The notes under the pieces: generated by a model
The model's database searches: none
Told to the model about the DNA's origin: nothing
What the model saw: only the letters and a program-made list of their open reading frames with translations
Shown here: one piece after another, positions 35,376 through 44,002 of the stretch
Layout: every line of letters starts with the position of its first letter
How positions within the stretch are numbered: position 1 is the first letter of the stretch
Program-made: the position numbers and the translations under genes
Source: JADJTT01 sp049306275
GTDB lineage: Bacteria; Bacteroidota; Bacteroidia; Chitinophagales; Saprospiraceae
Assembly (NCBI GenBank): GCA_049306275.1
Contig: JBAQQB010000173.1
Coordinates: 1-64,000, forward strand
Length of the DNA stretch: 64,000 nt
Reading direction: 5' to 3'

Positions 35376-36761
35376 ATGGCCCGGAAAATCCCCGACTCCG
35401 TCCTCATCATCCTTGGCATCCTGATCGTGTTTATCGCCCTGACCTGGGTTGTGCCTCCGGGACAATACCAGCGGACAGAAATCGGCGATCGCACGGTGGT
35501 GGTGCCGGGAACCTACGAACGGGTCGAAGCCAACCCACAGGGTCCGGGTGCATTTTTCCTGGCCCCCATAAAAGGGTTCGTCGCCGCGGCCGAGATCATC
35601 GCCTTTATCTTTCTGGTGGGCGGCGCCTTCTCCATCGTCACCGGCACCGGCGCCGTCGATGCGGGACTTTACAGGATACTCCAGTACAGCCGGCAGCATC
35701 CGCATTACAAGCAATGGGTCATTCCACTGGTCATCACGCTTTTTTCTTTGGGAGGGGCCACTTTCGGCATGTCGGAGGAAACCCTGGTGTTTGTGCTGGT
35801 CACGCTACCACTGGCCCTGGCGCTCGGGTATGACTCCATTACGGGCGTAGCAATCTGTTTCGTGGGGGCTGGCGTCGGTTTTGCAGGCGCTTTCATCAAT
35901 CCTTTCACCATCGGGGTGGCGCAAGGCATCGCACAGCTCCCTCCCGGCAGCGGTATGGGCTACCGCCTGATCGTCTGGTTGCTGATGACCCTGCTCGCCA
36001 TCTGGTACATCATGCGCTACGCCAACCGGGTGGACAAGAATCCAACTGCCAGCCCCATGTACGAATTTGACAAAGAGCGGGATCTTACCCATTTCGACGA
36101 CGCATCAAAAACGGAGTTTACCCGCAGTAAAGGGATGGTGTTGGGGGCATTGCTGCTTTCCCTGGGCGTCCTGGTCTTCGGCGTGATGCGCTGGGGGTGG
36201 TATATCGAAGAAATCGCCGGCCTGTTTTTGGGGCTTGGCTTCCTCGCCGCCATATTGAGCCGTTTCCAGCCCAACGACGCCGTAAAGTTGTTTATGAACG
36301 GCGCAAAAGACATGATGACCGCCGCTCTGGTGGTCGGCCTGTCGAGGGGCCTGCTGGTCGTGGCCGAAGAAGGCCGCATCATCGACACCCTGCTACATTC
36401 CGTAGCCGAGGCTACCCAGGACGTGCCGCGCTTCATGACCGTAGAGATCATGTTCCTGCTGCAAAGCTGCCTGAACTTCTTCGTGCCCAGCGGCTCCGGG
36501 CAGGCGGCGCTCACCATGCCCATCCTCACACCTTTGAGCGATATCCTGGAAGTCAGCCGCCAAACCACCGTGCTGGCGTTCCAGTTCGGCGACGGCCTAT
36601 CCAACATGGTCATCCCTACCAGCGGGGTGACGATGGGTATCCTGGCTATCGCCAAAATCCCCTACAACGTCTGGCTCAAGTGGATGTTCCCCCTCTTCCT
36701 GCTAATGACCCTGCTGGCCATGCTGCTATTGCTGCCGCCGATGTTGTTGTTTGAATGGTAA
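35376..36761 (+). CDS. YfcC-family transporter (DcuC/AbgT superfamily)
   Basis: 461 residues with about 11-12 hydrophobic helices. The N-terminal TWVVPPGQYQR and GAFSIVTGTGAVDAG, the GGATFGMSEETLVFVLVT block and the C-terminal NFFVPSGSGQAALTMPIL and DGLSNMVIPTSGV blocks are typical of YfcC proteins (Pfam C4-dicarboxylate anaerobic carrier). Members are thought to exchange or import basic amino acids or peptides; the substrate is not visible from sequence. The gene stands alone, convergent with the small secreted protein at 36866. Confidence 0.85.
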   Translation: MARKIPDSVLIILGILIVFIALTWVVPPGQYQRTEIGDRTVVVPGTYERVEANPQGPGAFFLAPIKGFVAAAEIIAFIFLVGGAFSIVTGTGAVDAGLYRILQYSRQHPHYKQWVIPLVITLFSLGGATFGMSEETLVFVLVTLPLALALGYDSITGVAICFVGAGVGFAGAFINPFTIGVAQGIAQLPPGSGMGYRLIVWLLMTLLAIWYIMRYANRVDKNPTASPMYEFDKERDLTHFDDASKTEFTRSKGMVLGALLLSLGVLVFGVMRWGWYIEEIAGLFLGLGFLAAILSRFQPNDAVKLFMNGAKDMMTAALVVGLSRGLLVVAEEGRIIDTLLHSVAEATQDVPRFMTVEIMFLLQSCLNFFVPSGSGQAALTMPILTPLSDILEVSRQTTVLAFQFGDGLSNMVIPTSGVTMGILAIAKIPYNVWLKWMFPLFLLMTLLAMLLLLPPMLLFEW

Positions 36762-36803
36762 ATGGGCTGCCAAAACAGGCAGTGGGTTCGAAGCACTGTC
36801 AAA

Positions 36804-36835
36804 ATCCGCGTTGCTTGCATCCGCGTCATCCGCGT
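36804..36835. repeat. Three copies of ATCCGCGT between convergent genes
   Basis: ATCCGCGT occurs at 36804, 36819 and 36828, with CATCCGCGTCATCCGCGTGC in the second half. The stretch lies in the 104-bp gap between the YfcC-type gene and the convergent small secreted protein gene. It looks like a dispersed intergenic repeat; no hairpin of note. Confidence 0.5.
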
Positions 36836-36865
36836 GCCTTTTATCGAAATACCCCCGGTGATCCA

Positions 36866-37399
36866 CTATAAGGTCAATATCTTAAACCCCTCCAAAAACC
36901 TGGCCGCATCCGGATTGGCCGATTTATCCCGCAGCATGACCACCTGGATGACGTAAAAGCGGTTGCCGATCAGGTAAGCCTTCGATTTGATCACGGCCTT
37001 CCCCTTGAGGTAATCCACGCGCCAAAAGCGGCCGGGAAACGAGTTATAGTCGATTTCCTCCACATACCTCACTTCTCCATCCACGCTAAACGCCGACTCT
37101 TTCACCGTTTCATCAAAAAACTCCGCCAGCAGCTCCGTGGAGTCGGAATGGACCGTGCCCTCCGGATAGTCGCAATAACTCACGGAAAACCACTGGTTAC
37201 CCTGCGGGTCCTTGTCTGGTTGATAAAAGAAAGTATGGTAGACCACCTGCCCCATCGGCGTCTCCACTGCCGCCTCCTGGTGCTGCAAAGGCTTGGGCGC
37301 CGGAATCTGAAAACGACCGTCGATAGAGGAGAACGGCGCCCATTGGGCAGCGAGGGTGAAGGGGAGGGAGAACAAGGCGGGGAGAAGGAGCGTTTTCAT
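36866..37399 (-). CDS. Secreted protein, unknown
   Basis: The start at 37399 (MKTLLLPALFSLPFTLAAQ) gives a clean signal peptide; four codons upstream is the alternative. The mature part of about 155 residues begins WAPFSSIDGRFQIPAPKP and has VYHTFFYQPDKDPQGNQWFS, WRVDYLKGKAVIKSKAYLIG and RFLEGFKIL at the end. The F-GRF-I...P start and ARFL-GF-I end are common in small Bacteroidota proteins that resemble the PsbP/MOG1 fold, but I do not assign it. Convergent with the YfcC-type gene. Confidence 0.65.
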   Translation of the reverse strand: MKTLLLPALFSLPFTLAAQWAPFSSIDGRFQIPAPKPLQHQEAAVETPMGQVVYHTFFYQPDKDPQGNQWFSVSYCDYPEGTVHSDSTELLAEFFDETVKESAFSVDGEVRYVEEIDYNSFPGRFWRVDYLKGKAVIKSKAYLIGNRFYVIQVVMLRDKSANPDAARFLEGFKILTL

Positions 37400-37430
37400 T
37401 GGCGATGGCATTTATTCGTTTATCGTTGAA

Positions 37431-37458
37431 CGTTTATCGTTTACGTAAACGATAAACG
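37431..37458. repeat. Perfect 14-bp palindrome of CGTTTATCGTTTAC
   Basis: CGTTTATCGTTTAC (37431-37444) is followed immediately by its reverse complement (37445-37458). A further copy of the word TTCGTTTATCG stands at 37415. It sits upstream of the divergent pair 36866/37479, and the same word is found in the repeat at 38582-38639 on the other side of the gene. Confidence 0.8.
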
Positions 37459-37478
37459 AATCCTTAGAAGGAAGAGAT

Positions 37479-38567
37479 GTGAGAGCAATAAGTTGTACAC
37501 TATTATTAGTAATTTTTTTTCCGGGCCTTGTTCCAGGCCAGGTCCGCGATCATTTTGAACGGGAGATCGGGAAAATCATTGCCTTTGACGCGGAAATCGA
37601 CTTTGAGCGCACGCCGGGGCTGATGGTGGGACTGGTGTGGGAAGATTCGTCCTTTCTCTTCCCCTACGGCGTGGCTTCGCTGGAAGATTCTTCTTTGATC
37701 AGCGGCGATCTGGGATTTGAATTGGGAGAGCTCACACAGGTCTTTACGGCCGCCTTGGTCGTGAAATTGTCTAAAAAGGGCATTGTGGACCTCGACGCCC
37801 CGGTTTCGGAAATGCTTGGGCTGGATGCGATCGATGCAAATGCAGGGCAAATCACCCTTCGGCAATGCCTGAACCACACTTCCGGCCTGCCGCGTTTTCC
37901 ACCTGATTTTGGTGAACTGGAGCACAGCCCGGAAGATCCCTACGCCAACTACTCAAAAGACCATTTGCTGGAATTCTTCAGGGGGATTGAGATGCCCTCC
38001 CCGCCACCCCGGCCATATGCTTTTTCCAACATAAACTACGCCCTGCTGGAAATAGCCCTGGAGAAAGCCCTCAGAAAGCCTTTTTCCGAAACCATAAAGG
38101 ATGAACTGCTGCTTCCCCTGGAATTGAGCCAAACCGGTATCCAGATCGACAGCCTGCGGTTTGCACAGGGTTACAGCCAAAGCGGCAAGCCTGCGCCACT
38201 GTTGAACCCCGCATCGCATCAGGCGGCCTTCGGCTTGAAGTCGACGCCCTGCGATCTTTTGCGCTGGATGCACTTTTTGCTCCACCCCAGCCCGGAATGG
38301 GCCGCCGTTTTTTCCGAACTTTACGCCCTGCCAGCGCCAACAGGTATCAGGAAGAACACCCTGGCGGGCTATGGCTGGCATATTTTTTACCCGAAAAAGA
38401 AAGTCAGGGTGCTGGTGCATACCGGCTCCACCGGAGGGTATATGGCATACATGGCCATCGTGCCGGAGACCAAAACAGGCGTCTTCGTTCTGGCCAACTC
38501 GCCCTACGGCGTCAGGGGGCTGGGGCTGCTGGTTTTGGGGATGCTGAATAACAGATTTAAATCCTGA
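37479..38567 (+). CDS. Beta-lactamase-fold protein lacking the catalytic Ser and Lys
   Basis: A GTG start is used, since the overlapping ATG at 37477 stops at once; a purine-rich AGAAGGAAGAG stands in front. A signal peptide ends LVPGQ. The fold matches the serine beta-lactamase family (Pfam Beta-lactamase): QITLRQCLNHTSGLPRFP, INYALLEIALEKAL and VHTGSTGGYMAYM. The SxxK motif, normally in GS-TK-FTAA, reads GELTQVFTAA, so the nucleophile Ser is Glu and the Lys is Gln. The YxN Tyr is Phe (FSNINY). The product is probably a secreted binding protein or pseudoenzyme. The frame is intact. It is flanked on both sides by the CGTTTATCG inverted repeats. Confidence 0.85.
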   Translation: MRAISCTLLLVIFFPGLVPGQVRDHFEREIGKIIAFDAEIDFERTPGLMVGLVWEDSSFLFPYGVASLEDSSLISGDLGFELGELTQVFTAALVVKLSKKGIVDLDAPVSEMLGLDAIDANAGQITLRQCLNHTSGLPRFPPDFGELEHSPEDPYANYSKDHLLEFFRGIEMPSPPPRPYAFSNINYALLEIALEKALRKPFSETIKDELLLPLELSQTGIQIDSLRFAQGYSQSGKPAPLLNPASHQAAFGLKSTPCDLLRWMHFLLHPSPEWAAVFSELYALPAPTGIRKNTLAGYGWHIFYPKKKVRVLVHTGSTGGYMAYMAIVPETKTGVFVLANSPYGVRGLGLLVLGMLNNRFKS

Positions 38568-38581
38568 AGCTGTAGCAGAAA

Positions 38582-38639
38582 CGTTTAACGTTTATCGTTG
38601 AGCGTTTACAAGTAAACGATAAACGTTAAACGATAAACG
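38582..38639. repeat. Imperfect inverted repeat of CGTTTATCG words
   Basis: CGTTTAACGTTTATCGTTG and AGCGTTTAC (from 38582) pair, with small gaps, with GTAAACGATAAACGTTAAAC and GATAAACG up to 38639. It ends 2 bp before the SUI1 start codon and would fold over the leader of that mRNA. The word CGTTTATCG is shared with 37431-37458. Confidence 0.7.
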
Positions 38640-38641
38640 AA

Positions 38642-38989
38642 ATGAGTAAGAAGCAGAGCAAAAACAAAGACGGCCTCGTCTACTCCACCGACCCAAACTT
38701 CGAATACCGCGAAGAAAGGGAAGAAGCCGCTTCCCTCCCACCCCAGCAGCAAAAGCTGCGGGTGATGATCGACCGCAAGCAGCGGGGCGGCAAGGAGGTG
38801 ACACTGGTGACGGGGTTTGTTGGTCCGGAGGAAGAACTGGCTGAGTTAGGGAAATTCCTTAAGACCAGATGCGGCGTGGGCGGCTCGGCCAAGGATGGGG
38901 AAATCATCGTACAGGGCAACCAGCGCGACAAGGTGGTGCAACTGCTGCTGGAGAAAGGCTTTACCCAGACCAAGAAGGCAGGGGGATAA
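38642..38989 (+). CDS. SUI1/eIF1-family translation factor (YciH-like)
   Basis: 115 residues. The C-terminal 75 residues show the SUI1 fold: RGGKEVTLVTGFVGPEEEL, LGKFLKTRCGVGGSAKDGE, IIVQGNQRDKVVQLLLEKGF. The N-terminal 40 residues are charged and probably flexible (LVYSTDPNFEYREEREEAAS). Members bind the small ribosomal subunit and affect start-site choice. The length fits bacterial YciH. It is followed directly by a strong bidirectional terminator. The start is right behind the 38582-38639 repeat, which could affect its translation. Confidence 0.9.
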   Translation: MSKKQSKNKDGLVYSTDPNFEYREEREEAASLPPQQQKLRVMIDRKQRGGKEVTLVTGFVGPEEELAELGKFLKTRCGVGGSAKDGEIIVQGNQRDKVVQLLLEKGFTQTKKAGG

Positions 38990-39029
38990 AAAGAAAGGGC
39001 GTCCATTGCTGAACGCCCCTTTCTTTTTA
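38988..39029. terminator. Bidirectional terminator between SUI1 and porin genes
   Basis: AAAAAGAAAGGGCGT and ACGCCCCTTTCTTTTT pair with one bulge around CCATTGCTGA. A-tract on one side and T-tract on the other allow it to end transcription from both convergent genes. It begins at the SUI1 stop codon. Confidence 0.9.
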
Positions 39030-39048
39030 TCGAATTAGATGGTGTGTA

Positions 39049-40410
39049 TCAGAAGCCTACAGCAGCTTCGATCATGAAGCCGTTGAACAAGCCTTCGTGA
39101 CGGAAGTCAGTTTCCGGGAAGTCAACATACGATTGGTTGACGTATTCCACTTTGGCAAGCAGGTTCTTGGTCACATACCAGCCCAGGGTAGCGGCGTAGC
39201 GGTTGACGGAAACACCGGGGAGGTTGGCGGCCAGGTCGCCGGAAGCGGAGTTGTAGCGGGCAGCCACGAACAGTTGTTCGTTCTTCAGGAAGCGGTAAGC
39301 CAGTTCTACGGAGTATTGGCCGAAAGTGCGCTCTTCTGCGGTGCCGGCTTTGCCAGAAGCGGTTTCATAAGTACCAAACAGTTCCAGACCTTTGAACTTG
39401 ATCAAGGTGTTGATCATGATCGCGGTGATGTCGTTGGTGAAGCCCGGGTTCAGACGGCCGGAGGTGAACTGAGCGGCAGCGGTGGTTGCAGTAGTGATAG
39501 CGCCTTTTGCGTCGGACTGGTTGAGTTTTTCCATCGCCAGGTAGTAGCGGGAACCGGTGCGGTCGCCAGCATACAAGGTGTTGCGGATGGTGTTGCTGTT
39601 CATGTACAGCGAACCGGTGAGGCGGAAGCGGAGGTCCTCGCCAAATGTGCGGTCGATACCAGCTTTGAAGTAGGTCGACGGGCCTTTGGTGAATTTGCCG
39701 TTATCCGGATCGGGATCGCCGTAGTCGCGTACGTCGCCGTTGATCAGACCTGCCGACAAACCGACCATTGCGAAGATGCCGGAGGGGTGCTTGAAGTAAG
39801 CTTCACCGCCGATTTCGGTTGCGAAAGCATCCAGGATGGTGTTGCCGACGAAGGGGTTGAAGAAGGAGTTACCGTTGTCCGTGCGGCGGAAGTGCTGGTC
39901 GCCGTAGTTGATCTCCATGTGACCCACCTTGATGGTGATGTACTTGCTGAAGAACTCGGGGCTGCCAAAGAACGGAAGCTTGTCGAACTGGATGTAACCG
40001 CCTTTGACCCAGAATTCGGAGTGGTGGCGGGAAGACATGTAGTTTTCCAGCGCCAGGCGGATACCGTCGCCCAGTTGAACGTCGAGGTTCAGGTTGGCAG
40101 TGGCCAGGTTAAAGCCGCCGCCGAGCGGGTACAGTTCGTTCAGGTTTTTTGTGGAGTCGTTGGAAGCGGGAACAAACGATGCGTTGGATTCGTGGGTCAG
40201 ACCCTGGTATTGCTGCGTGAAAGCGCCACCGACGCGAACTTTCAGACCTTCATAAGGAGCTACCTCGTCTTTGGTCGTTTCAAACTGGTTTACACCTTTT
40301 TGATCCCAGGGACGGAAGTAGTTGATGTTGGGCTGTTGAGCCATGAGCGACAGAGCGCCCGATACGAGGATAAAAGCGAAGAAACCTTTGAGGAAGTTGG
40401 ACGGTCTCAT
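39049..40410 (-). CDS. Outer-membrane porin-like beta-barrel protein
   Basis: The start at 40410 (MRPSNFLKGFFAFILVSGAL) gives a signal peptide ending LMAQ; the frame upstream is non-coding. The mature protein of about 430 residues starts QPNINYFRPWDQKGVNQFE and has many amphipathic strands (LRVGGAFTQQYQG, ITIKVGHMEINYGDQHFRR, LELFGTYETASGKAGTAEER, QLFVAARYNSASGDL) and ends MIEAAVGF with a terminal Phe. It resembles phosphate-selective-porin-like or alginate-type porins of Bacteroidota without a sure assignment. Codon choice is strongly biased and the leader has a perfect -7 box TAACTTTG (40498-40491, minus), so it is likely abundant. Confidence 0.75.
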   Translation of the reverse strand: MRPSNFLKGFFAFILVSGALSLMAQQPNINYFRPWDQKGVNQFETTKDEVAPYEGLKVRVGGAFTQQYQGLTHESNASFVPASNDSTKNLNELYPLGGGFNLATANLNLDVQLGDGIRLALENYMSSRHHSEFWVKGGYIQFDKLPFFGSPEFFSKYITIKVGHMEINYGDQHFRRTDNGNSFFNPFVGNTILDAFATEIGGEAYFKHPSGIFAMVGLSAGLINGDVRDYGDPDPDNGKFTKGPSTYFKAGIDRTFGEDLRFRLTGSLYMNSNTIRNTLYAGDRTGSRYYLAMEKLNQSDAKGAITTATTAAAQFTSGRLNPGFTNDITAIMINTLIKFKGLELFGTYETASGKAGTAEERTFGQYSVELAYRFLKNEQLFVAARYNSASGDLAANLPGVSVNRYAATLGWYVTKNLLAKVEYVNQSYVDFPETDFRHEGLFNGFMIEAAVGF

Positions 40411-40611
40411 ACTACGTGTTTTTAATAAATGGTGAGAAACTAATTTGCTTTCCAATCTGTAGCTCGTTGTGCTACTAAAAATTGTTAAGCCAAAGTTAAC
40501 GGCCCCGCCCTCCCCTATGAGATGACTTACATCAAAAGACCTCCTGATTTTTATCACTTTTGGAAATTCCTGAAAAATTTTATATTGGCGCGCTTCAGGA
40601 ATATGCGCCCA

Positions 40612-41430
40612 TTAAAACAAACACTTGATTATCCGCGACTTACCGCTCATGTCCCGTATTTCTTCCACCTGTCCGGAGTCCAGTTTTTTGAATTCCAACA
40701 TGGCTTCCCCCAGCCTGAATTCGTTGCATTCCAGAAAAATTTTTCCGCCGGGCAGCAAAAAATTTTTCGAAAAAGAGGCGATGGCCCGGTAAAACTCCAT
40801 CGGGTCATCCTTGGTGAATAGGGCGGAATGGGGTTCGTAATCCGTCACATGGGGTGGCATCAGCGCTTTTTCGGAAGGATCGATGTAGGGGGGATTGGAC
40901 ACGATCAGGTCAAACGACCCCAGCGAGGGCCAATTGGCGGGGTCTAGAAAATCCAAACAGCGCCAGTCAATTTCGACGCCGTGCTTTTCCGCATTGCGCC
41001 GCGCTACCTCCAGCGCCCCGGAGCTGATATCCACCGATACGACTTCCAGCGAAGGCAGTTTTTTCTTCAAAACAATGGGTATGCAGCCGCTGCCACTGCC
41101 GATATCGAGCAGGCGTTTGCCAGACAGGTCCTGCCCTTTGCAGGCATTCAGCACCTCATACACCAATTCTTCCGTCTCTTGCCGGGGAATGAGCACATGC
41201 GGATTCACTTCAAACTTCAATCCGTAGAAGTCAGCCTGCCCCAGAATATATTGAACCGGTTCATGCTGAAGCAGCCGCGAGAGAATGTCCTCAAACCGGC
41301 CCTCCAGATCGGGCACATCCTCCACCACGATCCGGGCGATACTGGCTGCTTCCCCTTTTCCATAAAGGGGTTCCAGTGCATGCAGCAGTTTGGAATAATT
41401 GTCCACGAGCAAGGTATTCCAAGGTGTCAC
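40612..41430 (-). CDS. prmC: Release factor glutamine methyltransferase PrmC
   Basis: 272 residues, typical length. The N-terminal helical domain includes EAASIARIVVEDVPDLEG and EPVQYILGQADFYGLKF, followed by the SAM-binding LLDIGSGSGCIPIVLKK and the catalytic IVSNPPYIDPSE (NPPY). PrmC methylates the GGQ glutamine of RF1 and RF2. The start is GTG inside a GGAGGTGACACC sequence that forms part of a 14-bp direct repeat (41421-41434 and 41461-41474). It is the last gene of the minus-strand set with carboxynorspermidine decarboxylase, 59 bp behind it. Confidence 0.95.
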   Translation of the reverse strand: MTPWNTLLVDNYSKLLHALEPLYGKGEAASIARIVVEDVPDLEGRFEDILSRLLQHEPVQYILGQADFYGLKFEVNPHVLIPRQETEELVYEVLNACKGQDLSGKRLLDIGSGSGCIPIVLKKKLPSLEVVSVDISSGALEVARRNAEKHGVEIDWRCLDFLDPANWPSLGSFDLIVSNPPYIDPSEKALMPPHVTDYEPHSALFTKDDPMEFYRAIASFSKNFLLPGGKIFLECNEFRLGEAMLEFKKLDSGQVEEIRDMSGKSRIIKCLF

Positions 41431-41474
41431 CTCCTAAATAACTGATAATCAATCAAAAACAAGGTGTCACCTCC
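41421..41474. repeat. 14-bp direct repeat covering the prmC start
   Basis: AAGGTGTCACCTCC stands at 41421-41434 and again at 41461-41474, 26 bp apart. On the minus strand each copy reads GGAGGTGACACCTT, that is a Shine-Dalgarno-like GGAGG fused to a GTG. The upstream copy leads to a five-codon frame with a stop (TGA); the downstream copy is the prmC start. The core GGTGTCACC is also palindromic. Confidence 0.75.
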
Positions 41475-41489
41475 GCAATAGCTTGATTT

Positions 41490-42626
41490 TCAAGACAGCC
41501 GCGCCCGATAATCCTCATACCCAAACCGCCTCACCACCTCCAACCTCCCATCTTCATGCAAAATGCAGATATCCGGATGCCGCACACCATTGAACATCGT
41601 GGTCTTGACCATGGTGTAGTGGATCATGTCTTCAAAAACCAACCGCTCCCCTATCTGCAACTCGTGGTCGAAGGAATATTCGTACATATAATCGCCCGAC
41701 AGGCAGCTCACCCCGCCGATGCGGTAGGCAGGCTGCCCAGCAACCGGATCGCTCGCGCCGCGGATGCGCGGGCGGTAAGGCATCTCCAGGGTATCGGGCA
41801 TGTGGGCGGTGAAGGAGATGTCCATGATGGCCGTCTTCACGCCCCGGCTCTCGTGAATATCCAACACGGTGGCCAGCAGGAAACCGGTCTCCCAGGCGAT
41901 CGCGCTGCCGGGCTCCAAAATCACTTCCACCGACGGGTAGCGCTTGCGGAAGGCCTTGAGCACCGAGATCAGGTGATTCGTGTCGTAACCCTTGCGCGTC
42001 ATCAAATGCCCGCCGCCCATGTTGACCCACTTCAGCTTCGGAATAAATTTGCCAAACCGCGCCTCAAAAGCCTCCAGGGTCTTCTCCAGGTCGAATGAAC
42101 TCGACTCGCACAGGGTGTGAAAATGAATGCCCTCCAAGCCGTCTGGAAAGCCATCGGCAAAGGCAGCGTCAACCTCGCCCAGGCGGGAACCCGGAGCAGC
42201 AGGGTTGTACAACTCCACCTCCACCGTCGAATATTCCGGATTGACGCGCACACCGCAGGATATCTTCTCCGGCCAGGCATCAACCTGAGGCTTGAAACGG
42301 CGGTACTGGGCAAGCGAGTTGAAGGTGATATGACTGCTGTAGCGCATGATCTCCTCAAACTCTTCCGGGCTGTATGCCACCGCGTAAGTATGCGCCTTAC
42401 AGCCCATCTCTTCGTAAATAAGCCTCGCTTCATTGAGCGAACTGGCCGTCGCGCCTTTCAGGTATTGCGCCACGGTTGGGAATACCCTCCACATGGCAAA
42501 GCCCTTCAGCGCCAGGATGACCTGCACGCCCGCCGCATCCTGCACGCTTTTGATCAGCGCCAGGTTGCGATGCAATAGTTGGGATTCGAGGACGAAGGCG
42601 GGGCTGGGGATATTTAACTGATCCAA
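41490..42626 (-). CDS. nspC: Carboxynorspermidine/carboxyspermidine decarboxylase
   Basis: 378 residues of a PLP-dependent fold III decarboxylase. Recognised by VILALKGFAMWRVFPTVAQY with the PLP lysine, SLNEARLIYEEMGCKAHTYA, CGVRVNPEYSTVEVELYNPA, GSRLGEVD, WVNMGGGHLMTRKGYD and EPGSAIAWETGF. It decarboxylates carboxy(nor)spermidine to (nor)spermidine, the last step of the alternative polyamine route. The dehydrogenase that makes its substrate lies upstream in the same direction, separated by a 30-bp perfect inverted repeat. Cytoplasmic. Confidence 0.93.
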   Translation of the reverse strand: MDQLNIPSPAFVLESQLLHRNLALIKSVQDAAGVQVILALKGFAMWRVFPTVAQYLKGATASSLNEARLIYEEMGCKAHTYAVAYSPEEFEEIMRYSSHITFNSLAQYRRFKPQVDAWPEKISCGVRVNPEYSTVEVELYNPAAPGSRLGEVDAAFADGFPDGLEGIHFHTLCESSSFDLEKTLEAFEARFGKFIPKLKWVNMGGGHLMTRKGYDTNHLISVLKAFRKRYPSVEVILEPGSAIAWETGFLLATVLDIHESRGVKTAIMDISFTAHMPDTLEMPYRPRIRGASDPVAGQPAYRIGGVSCLSGDYMYEYSFDHELQIGERLVFEDMIHYTMVKTTMFNGVRHPDICILHEDGRLEVVRRFGYEDYRARLS

Positions 42627-42641
42627 AAAATCTATTTTTTA

Positions 42642-42706
42642 AGTTTATGAGTTTATAGGGGTAGAAGTTTAGGGTTTAAACTTCTACCCCTATAAACTCA
42701 TAAACT
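42642..42706. repeat. 30-bp perfect inverted repeat between nspC and its partner
   Basis: Arm 42642-42671 (AGTTTATGAGTTTATAGGGG then TAGAAGTTTA) and arm 42677-42706 are exact reverse complements around GGGTT. It fills the 85-bp gap between the stop of the dehydrogenase and the start of nspC. It could act as a terminator or processing site and so set the ratio of the two proteins. No T-tract follows directly on the minus strand except six T near 42640-42635. Confidence 0.9.
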
Positions 42707-42711
42707 CAATA

Positions 42712-43923
<1,212 letters not shown>

Positions 43924-43950
43924 ATTGTGGGTTGTTGGGTTGTTTGGTTG

Positions 43951-43982
43951 TTGGCAAAGGTAAAAAGCATTCCATACCTTTA
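43951..43982 (+). promoter_or_regulatory. Promoter of the agmatinase gene
   Basis: TTG at 43951-43953 and TACCTTTA at 43975-43982 are 21 bp apart, close to the TTG/TAnnTTTG pattern. It overlaps the -7 box of the divergent dehydrogenase gene, so the two promoters of this polyamine locus share about 30 bp and could be controlled together. Confidence 0.5.
43955..43962 (-). promoter_or_regulatory. -7 box of the carboxynorspermidine dehydrogenase gene
   Basis: TACCTTTG on the minus strand matches TAnnTTTG exactly and lies 31 bp from the start codon. The nearest upstream TTG is 26 bp away, wider than usual, so the -33 element is weak or needs help. Confidence 0.4.
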
Positions 43983-44002
43983 CCTGCTCAAACCGGAATT
44001 TA

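Noticed and set aside
39097..40425. 442-codon open frame on the plus strand opposite the porin gene
   Set aside because: It is a shadow of the strongly codon-biased porin gene; the minus-strand frame has a signal peptide and beta-barrel pattern.
43924..44002. A riboswitch or structured leader between the divergent polyamine genes
   Set aside because: Only 79 bp, filled by promoter elements, with no stable stem seen.
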